Positions 21,935 through 32,653 of a stretch of 64,000 nt of DNA are shown here, piece after piece. Each line of letters begins with the position of its first letter. Positions within the stretch are counted from its first letter, which is position 1. The stretch is from Tethya wilhelma. Taxonomy: Eukaryota; Porifera; Demospongiae; Tethyida; Tethyidae. The notes beneath the pieces were generated by a model. It ran no database searches. It saw only the letters and a list, made by a program, of their open reading frames with translations, and was not told where the DNA came from. The stretch spans positions 12,358,519-12,422,518 of the forward strand of contig CAXIPT010000003.1 of assembly GCA_964030475.1 (NCBI GenBank), written 5' to 3'. The position numbers and the translations under genes are program-made.

Positions 21935-24160
21935 ACCTTGTCTGTGATTTCCAACAGATTGGTAGCTTCCTGTGTTGGCTCTATATCAATGTTTACCAGT
22001 CGTTGGACAAGTTTGAGGTTATCTTTGCTACATGCAACATGAACGGCAGTCATGCCATCCTGGAGGTGTATATACATACTAACAACTGCAAGTTTCAACA
22101 ATTGCTAATTTAGTAAAGTCCATCTGGTTTGAGAATTCCGGTAGAAAAAAGATTAAATAACTCTCTTATTATTCAGAATTCAAAAGTTAGCTGAATGTCC
22201 CATAAGAAAAGTATTGGCCATAAGATATAGTATTGACTGGCATGTATTATCAATCTCATGAATCCATTATCGGCCACTTGTTTAACTTCTGGTGGCATTC
22301 TCAAACCAGATCGACTTTACACTTTTATTAAACCTTGTTCTTGTAGGAAGGGGAGGCACCATTCTTCAGTAGAACGTCCACCATCTTAGTGTCTCCATTA
22401 GCAATGGCAATCATCAGGGGAGAACATGAGTGCTCAATGGATAATACCTTCAGTGCATTTAGTCTAGTCATTTAATGTACCAACAATCAGCCAAACTTAC
22501 ATTGGGAGAAGAACTGTGAGCCAAGAAGTCCAGTAGTGGGCTACCATCGTCTGGCTGGGAGGAGTGGGAGTGCTCCTTCACTAGTGTCAGAGCCCTTTCA
22601 ACTGAAGCAAAGAGACCACTCTGAACAGCTTTGAGGATGATGTTGGAGAGCCCAAGAGCAGCTTTATCTGGAAAAGAACAGCATTAAAATAAAGCAAAAA
22701 AATCCATTTTACAGCAGCTCAATACATCTTGTATTAATATCATATATAGTTTGACATGGCCATAGAGTAATACCCACTTATAATACCCATGCAATGGGAA
22801 TCTCTTTGAAGTGATAAAGTTTCTGGGATAGCTAGCTATAGTGAGGATATGAGAATTTTTTTTTATTAGAAGTACAATTTAGCTCTTACTGTTTAAATGA
22901 AGTTTGAATGCTCTTGACGAGCGTCTTGCATAGCCTATAGGCCCTGTGTACCCTCCAATGGCCACTACATCTCCAGTTGGTGTGGTGATTGTACAAGTAT
23001 AATAGAGTGTTAGAGGAAGGTCAAAGAAATGGTGCCATCTTTGAGTGTCGAAGGAGTACGCCATCATGGTGGAGCTCCTAAATAAACCTGTGTATCCTCC
23101 TATTGCTAAGAGGACACCTTGGTGTGTGGTGAGGGATGTCCACTTTAGTGGGAGGTCTGCCAGTCTTTCCCAGTGTAGTGATGAAGGAGAGACCAAGATG
23201 TCCTCCAGATTACAGCTGTAGACATTTCTGTCTTGGAATGAGCCACCTGCAAAGATTAGATGGCTACCCACAACAGTAGATGACATGTAGTAACATGGCC
23301 GAGGAAGGGGTGTTGTAGACAGCCATTGTTCTTTCTGGGAGGTGTACAGTTCTACAGTGTCAAGAGTAGTCTCGGAGCCATTATTACCACCAGCTACTAG
23401 GAGGAGTTCTTTGTATCCAACAGCAGAGGATCCATATCTTGCTGTAGGCATTGGAGGAATGGCATCATCTATCCATTTCACTTTACCATTATCTTCATGG
23501 CTCAATAGCTGCAACACCTTGTTAGTGTCTCTATTGCTAGGATACTCAACACCTCCGACTACCACCAGGTGACCCTCGTAGATGGCTAGTCCATAGAGTG
23601 TAGTTGGTATCCCTATCTCCCTCCATTGACCCTCAATGTCAAGGTACAACAGTTTGGATGCCTCCCTCAATGACCCCTCCTCCACCACACCCCCTCCAAC
23701 ATAGACACGCCCATTGTACCATACTGCCTTGGTACAGTACATACTCCATGGCAACTGAGGTAGCTCTTCCCACTCCATAGAGAGGAGAGGGTGAGTGATG
23801 GCCACCTAGGACAAAGAGAATACTGTCTTCAACACTAATCAAACACCAACTACTGTGCAGTTGCTTTGATAATTAAACCACACGTTTAGTGACTAGCTAA
23901 CTACAACAGGGAAAGATAAGTGTTGGCATTCATGGTGATAAATTTAATCTATCAGATTTGTAGTTGAAGTTGAATTTCTGGGCAGTAACAGAAGTTTACA
24001 AATCAGCATCACAACAATTATAATATAATATTATATGCAGATTTTTTGTAAATGTGAATGAGTTACTTTGTTAGCTGCAAACAGTTTGTGGTGACATGCT
24101 CTCAGAACTGCTCTATTTTAAAAGACTTACCTCTGTAACTGACAAAGGCTCTTTTTCCAT
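17034..24160 (-). CDS. Kelch-ankyrin-ROC-COR-CxxC-Death protein, copy 2 (complete)
   Basis: Fifteen exons join in phase: 24160-24131, 23805-22890 (Kelch propeller), 22667-22501, 22447-22334, 22059-21937, 21663-21559, 21461-21258, 21203-21102 (ankyrin repeats), 20644-20608, 20544-18949 (ROC), 18887-18579 and 18488-18200 (COR), 18058-17797 (CGQCGRTN ... CPHCLEE, zinc-ribbon-like), 17525-17471, 17401-17034 (Death domain: WHKAGVLLGMSAPSLQAIA ... FVKWLDDGSPHYPLSW ... FELLEDLDENQLVSELKTAL). P-loop GQERVGKTSLY, switch II DFAGQKEY and THRD are intact. ROC-COR plus Death is known in DAPK1-type proteins, but there a kinase replaces the Kelch propeller. No LRRs, kinase or transmembrane segment seen; likely cytosolic. 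A sensor/adaptor role is inference. Confidence 0.9.
17578..17776. mobile_element. TACCGTATAGC-type MITE, copy 3
   Basis: Ends TAACGTATAGTGGGAAAGTT and AACTTTCCCACTATATAGTA form inverted repeats. The interior repeats the CGAAAGTTAAACTYTGTGAA motif. Lies in the intron between the CxxC exon and exon 14 of ROC copy 2; copy 3 lacks it. Confidence 0.8.
20839..20911. repeat. Small perfect-stem foldback
   Basis: tagccttgtgaaccagtccc and its near-perfect reverse complement ending gaggcta flank an 18-bp loop. Inserted in the intron of ROC copy 2 and absent from copies 1 and 3. Confidence 0.8.
21834..21932. repeat. (GT)n microsatellite in ankyrin intron of ROC copy 2
   Basis: A GT tract interrupted by an n at 21855, directly against the GTGGAC donor of the ankyrin exon ending at 21937. 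Confidence 0.95.
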
Positions 24161-24368
24161 ATTGATTAGATACAGTTTATAAGAGTTCTCGGCTATGGTT
24201 ATTATTATTGTAGCAAGCTGAGGAATGCATAATTGTTCACTACCACAGACCACTAATTGAGGCTATCTGCAGCTGCAGGTCTTCAGTTGACCCTTTACCT
24301 AGCAATCATACTTGATATACATGCACTGCAGTTTGGAATTATTGTGACAGTCTCTTCTCCTCCTGCGG

Positions 24369-24434
24369 CTGTCCTCTGGGGGGAAGAAGGTCCGTCTCTT
24401 TGATATTGATGCTGAGGAGGAGGAGGAGGAGTGA
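24369..24434 (+). pseudogene. Relic of a terminal exon (LSSGGKKVRLFDIDAEEEEEE-stop)
   Basis: Twenty-one codons and TGA, nearly identical to 32219-32284. Here the acceptor is mutated (tgcgg instead of tgcag), so it is probably dead. The parent gene is not recognised. Confidence 0.45.
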
Positions 24435-24719
24435 CTGTCACCATGCAGCTGCAACTGCTGGTCAATTTTTAATGATAAGTTATAATTATAATATTATCTC
24501 TATTGCTCAATCTTGAATCACACTAACCTGTGCCCACCTCACAATGTCATATACATTTTCATGAAATTACAGTTTTGATAACTAACATTGACAATTGTCT
24601 GTGAATTTTATATAGTATAAAAGGCTATTTGTCTATATCACATCATGTGAGATGTAATACATGCAAGTGAAGCAGGCACCACATGTGCTAATTTAAAACT
24701 ACGAAAAATAATGTCTTGA

Positions 24720-25018
24720 TCTCTCATCTACCACCACACCCCCTCTGACATATAGATAGCTATGCCCATTGTACCATACTGACTTGGCACAAAACATGTA
24801 TACCCCATGGCAATTCAGGTAGCTCCTCCCAGTTCATGAAGAGGAGGGGGTGAGTGATGGCCACCTGGGATAGAGAACAAACAATGTCACAATGTTCAAT
24901 ACTAGTCACACACAAACTATACTAAGGAGTTAATCGCTTCGATGTTTGTTTGTTTTTTTTAAACTTTGTCATACTGCATGAGTCTGTTCTATTGTAACTG
25001 ACAAAGGTTCTTTTTCCA
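24720..25018 (-). pseudogene. 5' fragment of a fourth Kelch-ROC copy
   Basis: A remnant of exon 1 (ATGGAAAAAGAACCTTTGTC, 25018-24990 region) is followed by the start of the Kelch exon (GTGGCCATCACTCACCC ... GGGAGGAGCTACC). Homology to copies 1-3 then breaks off about 150 bp into the Kelch exon at the segment equivalent to VAITHPL ... WYNGR, with frameshifts. No ankyrin or ROC part follows, so this is a dead fragment. Confidence 0.7.
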
Positions 25019-25182
25019 TAATATTATAATATAAGATATGGATAAAGTGAAAGCAGTTAAGGCCATGGTTATAAACCACCAGCACACTGAGGAATGTAAT
25101 GTAGTCGTACCACTAATTGAAGACCTGCAAGGCTTGTATTTTACATGCATTTAACCTAGTGACTTCGTCAACCCTTTACCTA

Positions 25183-25215
25183 ATTACCTCACATTGTATT
25201 CATACTAGTGGATGA
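25183..25215 (+). pseudogene. 33-bp relic matching the arylsulfatase metal-site segment
   Basis: attacctcacattgtattca followed by actagtggatga matches 32749-32781 of the arylsulfatase with about two mismatches (the codons for LPHIVFILVDD). The frame is not maintained afterwards. It suggests the sulfatase 5' region was once part of the duplicated block. Confidence 0.5.
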
Positions 25216-25656
25216 TGATGGTGCTGCTTGTCTATTTATGACCATGCACTATCAACTGCGTTCAAGTGCTGCTGTTTACTGGTTGGTAATGGTCAACACT
25301 GGTATATATGCATGTACTAACTCATCTGAAGATCGATCAGTTATATGCCCATATAAGGATCTTTGGCCCATTTGTTTGTGTTCACAGTGGAATAGTGTTT
25401 TCTTTCATTCCATGTACACTCTCTCACATGAGACCACAATAATAATAATTATAGTAATTTGTTATTGCTTATGATCCCAAACAACCAATACAGTTTGTGG
25501 TATCACAGTTTTAACAAAGGGTTTTCTTAGCAAATGTTTCGGAAATTCTGGTACAATGATGTATACATGTCACTACCTTTGGGAAAGCAAAAAGTGAAGG
25601 CATAAAGATTAAAATGAGTAATAACTATGTGTATTAACGTGTGAAATACATAAAGA
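25216..25656. other. Intergenic, duplicated spacer
   Basis: No gene. 25281-25440 resembles 16515-16690. Confidence 0.4.
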
Positions 25657-28600
25657 TTAAATGTATTTAAGAGCAGTTTTAAGGTCACTGACTAGTTGGT
25701 TTTCATCTAAGTCCTCTAGCAGTTCAAACACTCCCTCCCAAGATAAGGGATAGTGAGGGGAGCCATCATCTAGCCATTTCACAAAGACATCATTACAACA
25801 TTGTTCAGGATCTTTCAAGTTTCTTTGGGAGATGGCTTGAAGTGAGGGTGCACTCATTCCCAGCAAGACCCCTGCCTTGTGCCACTTGGGGCAGATGGTC
25901 TCTATCACCTGGCACCTTTTACTCTCTCCCTCGGCATTCCTCCACCTGATGATAGTTAGGGTACGGAGGTCAAGAGATAGGAGGGAGCTAGATTCCTTGC
26001 TGCTAGATGGAGCACCTGATTAAAACATGTTAACTGTTTAAACCGTCACTTAATGTGTATTAACTATAAGTGTCTCAAATACAAACCTGTCAATGGCATG
26101 GCAATAGACTCTAAGGTCACTATTGCTGCTTTTAATGTTATCTTCTGGTCTAAATTGCCTTCTTGTTTGACCTGTACATATTACAGTGACCACAGTGATA
26201 TAAAGATTTCCATCCAAGTAATTCAGTACATATACCTGGCCTGCACTCAGTAGCTGGTTGACATCATACTCCTCCAAGCAATGAGGACACTCTGAGTGTG
26301 ATGGTCGGTCCTCCCCTTCATAATAATCGATATATTGTATAACATTTGTCCTCCCACATTGCCCACAGGGAGCCAGTAGAGGGCCACCAAAATATCTCAG
26401 TCCTTCCAGGTTGCTGTGAAGGCATATCTTTCTGAGGTACTCAGTATGGAAGGCATTAATGTGGTCAGTAGGAGTCCTTGGGTCACTAGGACGAGAGCTG
26501 CAAAATACACATGGAGTTAACTGTTGTGGTTTGTACAACTGTGAGACCACAACATTACTGTGATTTGTTGCAGTTCAATGCTAACAGAAACCACTAAGAA
26601 TATACATAAAAATTCTTACAGCACAGAGATCTTGAGTCGATGTTGCTGTGTCTCCAGCACCACACTCCAGTGGCAACCATCAAGGTTCTTGAATTGGCAC
26701 ATATTTTTTGACAGGTATGGCTTATCTAGATCTGTGGATTTCTTTCTCTGAGTAACGGCCAACAGTAGACACACCAGTCTGTGGTAGATCTCCCTGGGAA
26801 GAAACCGCTGGAAATCATAGTAGAACGTGGTCCACCTTGAACACTGGACAGGCTCTTGCTTGATCTTTTCCGGGAGTTTCCCAGGAACAAGATACTGTGG
26901 TTGCTCATCTGTTGCTGTAGTAGGAGAAAGGGATTCCATGATCACGGGTGCATGCACTTAGATTGACTTACTAGGCAATTTCATTGTTGAAATGTTTCTG
27001 ATGGGGTGTATCAGTGCTTCTGCCTGAAGCATGAGGCACATTTGACGAAAGGATTGCTCCATTGGCTCTCGGAGGTATTCAGACCAGACATCCTTTAGAA
27101 GATCAGCTGTTGCAACACCTGTTTCACTGAGTTGGTTCATGTGCTTGCCTTCAATTGTGGACCGAAAGTTCAACTCTACGACATTCTTCATGATGTTGAT
27201 CAGCCATTTGGGATCGAGTAACACCAGCTCTTTCAGCTCAGAATGCTCCTCTTTACTGATGAAGAGAAGAGGAAGAAATTCTGTAGAACAAAAAAGTCAT
27301 AAAATGAACCCTCTGTGAGTCAATGTATCACTCAATGCAACTTACTGAGGCAGACCATCTTTCCTGTCTCGTGGAAGAACTCCAGAATCAACTGTTGTCC
27401 GTCTTGGTCAGTGATACCACACTGTGTGGCTATCTTGAGCACCTCATCTATTTTGATGACTAGAGAGGACCTATTTTGCTTTAGAGATTCCTTTAACTTG
27501 GTCAGTTCAGTGTTCATATTGAACCAGCTCACTGGATACATTTCTCTCAAAAACAAGAGATTTTTGGATGCGTTTTGGATCTCCTCTTGAAGAGCCTTGG
27601 CTCCACTTGCTTCACGATCCTCCGTCTCTTTACCATCAATTGAATTTTCCACAGCTAAGAAGATCCTATCCTTGTTAGGACCCATCATGTGAAGGTGACA
27701 CGAACACCTGTCGTCACTGTAGATTTCCTCCTTTAGTATCTTGTTGATCTCATTTAGCTTTTCGTCACTGATACGCACTAGCTTGCCATCTTTCATAGAA
27801 TCACGATGAGTGCCCACAATACAGACATTCTTCAAATAGGTCTTTTTATTGCCAGGGACAGCAGGAAGAGTGTGGGCATGGATGGAGTGGAGCCAATATC
27901 TGATTTCCTCGAAGGGGTTGATCAAATTTGAAGAAACACCTTGCTGCAACCTTTGCTTCTCTAGAAACTGAATGATTTTCTGTATGTTGAACACCACCAC
28001 ATATAGTGCTCGTCTTGAGAGGAAGCAGTGGTGCATTGGACGGTACTCCTTTTGACCGGCAAAATCCAGAACATTGAGAATGAGTGCAATGTCCTCTTCT
28101 TTCATCTCTTTTAAAAGAACAGCCATGAGTTGTTGATTGATTAGCTTCACATGTTGACTGCTCACTTTAGGTACAACTGCCATGGCTTCTGTAATTGGTT
28201 GGCTGATCTGGTCTGAAGTTGATGGATCTTCTTCCATAGCATGTGGTTGATCCGTTTCTGATTCTGTGACTGTAGTAGAAGGAGGATTTGTCCAGACTGT
28301 GAGGATTTGTTCTATCTCTGATGGTTCTAGTTTCAATATTGCTTTCTCAGAGTCCAGGTAGGACTGTGCATTTGTGAATATAACACGAGGATTCATCCTG
28401 GCTGTGAGGATTTCTTCAATCTCCGATGCAAGCCTGGATAACTTTTTTAGTAGGTATTGAGTTTGGCTTTTTGGTTGCCTAGGTTGAGCATCAGTGAGTT
28501 TGGGAGAGTTCTTTCTAGCTGTGAGGATCTGTTGGATCTCTGGCATTAGCATGGATAGCTCTTCCTCCAGGTCAGACTCTGTCACAGTTGGAGTAGAACT

Positions 28601-29989
28601 ATCACTAGAAGCAATAAGGTCTGTTCGTAGAGCTCTAATCACTCCTTCAGCAAACTGTTGATCTGCACGTTGCTGTACTGTGCTCTCGTCTTTCTCAGCC
28701 CAGTCTTCAACCCCAACGTGACATGTGTCCACTACTGTGTCTACGATTGCATTATCAATTCCACGTGTCGACTCCTGATCAGGGTTGAATGGCTTGTTGA
28801 CCAGGAGGTGATAGAGGCTGGTCTTGCCAACCCTCTCCTGGCCCAATATGAGGAAATTACACCATGGAATCTTGGACTGTCCTTTCTCCAAGGCCTTGAA
28901 GTATGCATCAACTGCTTCAGCCCCTCTCTTCAATATCTCAGGAGGGAGGACTATAAGAATTATGATAATGATAAATTATAATTATAATTATGTATAGAGT
29001 GTAATTTTACTTACTGTCATCTGGCTCAATGTCAGTGGGAAGTTGGCCATCCTGCATGTACAAGATAAAGATGCATAAAATGACACATTGACACTTTTAA
29101 ACATGTATATGTAAACATCCTGAATATAAATGTCAGTCTCATATAATTATAAGTTTGCTGTTTAAGGTAGCCACAAAAATGAATACGAAAGGACCCATAG
29201 ATTCCTAAATCACATGTTAAAAATATAGGTAATATGAAAAAAGTAATTGACATGCATGCGAACATGATTTTCTATGGATTTACAGTATAATATAATTTGC
29301 TTAGAAAATATGCTTCAGATACAACATAAACATCACATGCACACACTGCTATATGTATGCATGTATATATATATAATTATGCACACATATAAATAGCTAT
29401 AAAGACATTCCAATTACCTTATTAGGTATCAGTTTTACTCTCCCATTTTCCACATCTGTTAGAACAGTGATGACAGAACTGCTGGACTTCTTGTAGGCAA
29501 CATGTAGAGCAGTGTTCCCCTGTGTACAGTAATGTATATGTTAGCCTGCATGGTATTTTGCAACGTATTATGGTTTTAAACTTTTCACCTTGGAATCTTG
29601 TGCATCACTTGGACATCCCTTGTCAAGGAGCAGCTCAACAAGAGCTGGAGAGTCATTCTTGGCTGCCAGATGTAGAGCACCCTGGCCATTCTCATCACAT
29701 ACAGCTGTGTCAACCTGGTCATGAGTGACAAGTGCTTCCACAGCTACCACATTTCCATTGCTACAGGCTGTCAACAGAGGAGTGAGGCCAGTCTGAGAGT
29801 TAAAGAGAGATACAGAAGAGATTACTAATCATTCAAGGCAGCAATAATGCGTTCACATTGGTTTTGTTGTTCAGCATCTTTAGACATAATTCTTTCTTCA
29901 ACAGCCATTTTAGAGTGTCATTTTTTGATTGAGAATCACAGGCATAATGGAGAACTGTTCGTCCTTTCTGTGTGTGTGTGTGTGTGTGN

Positions 29990-30067
<78 letters not shown>

Positions 30068-31911
30068 CGCGTGTGCAGGTATGCATGTGCATGCATGTGC
30101 ATGTAATCATCATATACCTTATCTGTCATTTCCAACAGATTGGTAGCTTCCTGTGTTGGTTCATTATCAATGTTCACCAGTCGTTGGACAAGTTTGAGGT
30201 TATCTTTGCTACATGCAACATGAACAGCAGTCATGCTGTTCTGCATGTATGAAGGTTCACACACACACACACACACATGCACACACACAGTAACAATCGT
30301 TTCAACAATTACTACACCTTATGCTAAACCTTGTTCTTGTAGGAAGGAGAGGCACCATTCTCCAGTAATATGTCAACCATCTTAGTGTCTCCATTAGCAG
30401 TGGCAATCATTAGGGGAGAATATGAGTGCTCAATGGATGATACCTTAATTCAATGAAGAAAATACACTAGTCATTTACTGAACCAAAACATAGACAAACG
30501 TACATTGGGGGAAGAACTGTAAGCCAAGAAGTCCAGTAGTGGACTACCATCATCTGGCTGGGAGGAGTGGGAGTGCTCCTTCACTAGTGTCAGAGCCCTT
30601 TCAACTGAAGCAAGGAGACCACTCTGAACAGCTTTGAGGATGATGTTAGAAAGCCCAAGAGCAGCTTTATCTGGCCATGGAAAAGAACAAGTGTGTAGCT
30701 CTAAATTTTCTAACACTAAAATGGTTGACAAAAAAGCTAGTGAGGTAACAGACTGCATAACAGAAAAAGCTGGTTAGAGATGCAAAATGTAGTGCACTTA
30801 CTATTTAGATGTAGTTTGAATACCAAGTCTCCTAAGCCTGTACACGTGTCCCCTCCAATAGCTATAATCTCTCCAGTGGGTGTGGTGACTGTACAAGTAG
30901 CATTAAGTGCCAGAAGAGGGTCAAAGAAATGGTGCCATCTTTGTTTCTTGTAGGAGTAGGCCATCATAGTGGAACTGGAAGATGAACCTGTCCATCCTCC
31001 TATTGCTAGGAGGACTCCTTGGTGTGTGGTGAGAGATGTAAGTATGTGTGGGAGGTCTGCCAGTCTTTCCCAGTGTAGTATTGAAGGAGAGAGCAAAATG
31101 TCCTTCATGTCACAGGTGTAGACCTCTCTCTCTTGTCTATAGCCACCAGCAAAGACAACATGGCTGCCCACAATTGTAGATGACATAAAGATACATGGCC
31201 GAGGGAGGGGTGTTGTGGACAGCCATTGTCCTTGCTGGGAGGTGTACAGTTCTACAGTGTCAAGATAATGGCCATCAATGTCGCCGCCAGCTACTAGGAG
31301 GAGTTCTTTGTATCCAACAGCAGAGGATCCAGATCTTGCTGTAGGCATTGGAGGAATGGCATCCTCCTTCCATAGCACATAATTTTCATGGCTCGGCAGT
31401 AGTTTCCACACCTTATTGGTGAAGATCTCATTAGGATACTCCTCACCTCCTACTAACACCAGGTGGCCCTCGTAGATGGCTAGTCCATAGTGGACAGTTG
31501 GGGTGTCCATTCTCCTCCATTGACTATCACCATCACCATAGGAGAGGAGAGTGGCTGCCTTCCGCAGTGATTCCCCCTCAATGCCCCCTCCAACATGGAC
31601 ACGCCCATCATACCATACCCCTTTGGCATTTTCTATACCCCATGGCAACTCGGGTAGCTCCTCCCAGTCCATGGAGAGGAGGGGGTGAGTGATGGCCACC
31701 TAGGACAAAGAAGAAAAAACAATTTTCAAATATACATACACTCAGCAGCTAGCTAGAGGAGCTCAATTAAGCTTACACTAACAAGAAACTCAACTAGTAA
31801 TAGTTACACTTGCAAAATGGCTGTATACAAGTTTTGTGAATTACTGGCTACTTTTTCATAAAACACAAGCAATTCACTTACTTCTGTAACTGACAAAGAT
31901 TCTTTCTCCAT
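25657..31911 (-). CDS. Kelch-ankyrin-ROC-COR-CxxC-Death protein, copy 3 (complete)
   Basis: Same fifteen-exon plan as copy 2: 31911-31882, 31699-30802 (Kelch), 30670-30504, 30443-30330, 30240-30118, 29967-29857, 29792-29589, 29519-29418 (ankyrin), 29051-29015, 28950-27346 (ROC), 27280-26972 and 26908-26620 (COR, including TTFYYDFQRFLPREIYHRLV), 26497-26236 (CGQCGRTN ... ECPHCLEE), 26171-26087, 26015-25657 (Death domain ending ALKYI, a shorter C-terminus than copy 2). P-loop GQERVGKTS, DFAGQKEY and THRD are present. Between P-loop and switch II lies an insert of about 200 residues with three degenerate copies of an LLxELSxLxxEIxxILTARxNP unit. All frames are open, which argues for function. 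It starts about 740 bp from the divergently transcribed arylsulfatase. Confidence 0.9.
29970..30063. repeat. (GT)n microsatellite in ankyrin intron of ROC copy 3
   Basis: A GT tract with an n at 29989, followed by GTGCGTGCGC and GCATGTGCATGC variants. A separate (CA)n lies at 30257-30277 in the next intron. Confidence 0.95.
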
Positions 31912-32218
31912 GCTGTAAACAAACTGCAACAACTGCCGGTTTTGCTGCGCACACACATTCTTTGAACGGCATGCATGAGCCCCACCCAGTGAACTTATGG
32001 CCTTGTTGACCCTTTACCCAATATTGGACTACCTATCAATACATAGCTCTGACGTAGAGTACAAAACCCTTGGTATTTAAGTATAGCTCTTGGTAGCAAA
32101 TCAAGCAATTGAAATCAATCATGAATTATCACCAACTCATTGAATGGACTGATTCATAATTATTATACATTCACTGAGCAGTTGCAGTCTTTATGATAAT
32201 TCTCTTCTCCTCCTGCAG

Positions 32219-32284
32219 CTGTCCTCTGGGGGGAAGAAGGTCCGTCTCTTTGATGTTGATGCTGAGGAGGAGGAGGAGGAGTGA
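32219..32284 (+). pseudogene. Orphan terminal exon (LSSGGKK ... acidic tail, stop)
   Basis: A good acceptor (tctcctcctgcag) precedes CTGTCCTCTGGGGGGAAG and an open frame of 21 codons ending in six Glu and TGA. No upstream exons of a parent gene are visible in this window; a second copy lies at 24369-24434. It may be a piece of a gene captured by segmental duplication. Confidence 0.4.
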
Positions 32285-32556
32285 TAGTGACCAGCTGCAG
32301 CTGTTGGTTGTCATTTCTGAGCCAGTTGATAAGTTATAACATTATCTCTAATTCTTAACTCTTGAATCACACTCGTGCATGCATTATAGTATATTAACAA
32401 TAATAGCTTCAAGTCTACTGCTGTTGTGTACTTACTTGAAACTTTTTTTATAGCTAACATGATCCATTGCATGTTCAATAGTTACACTAGGCTAGTTAAT
32501 TTCACAGTATAATCTCTTAATTTCTGTTGTACACAATGCCACATCATGTGAGACGT

Positions 32557-32566
32557 CTATATAAGC
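32557..32566 (+). promoter_or_regulatory. Candidate TATA box for arylsulfatase
   Basis: TCTATATAAG lies about 90 bp upstream of the sulfatase ATG at 32654. Position and sequence fit a TATA element; not proven. Confidence 0.4.
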
Positions 32567-32653
32567 TCACATCCACTCACCATAGCTGGTCAGGTGACCC
32601 ATTGTCTCACTCACACCACTTGCAAACAAAGATCATTTTCTCCACCAGCCAAC

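Noticed and set aside
29833..30288. ORFs of repeated His-Thr or Cys-Val across (GT)n tracts
   Set aside because: Dinucleotide repeats translate as long open frames in every phase; not genes.
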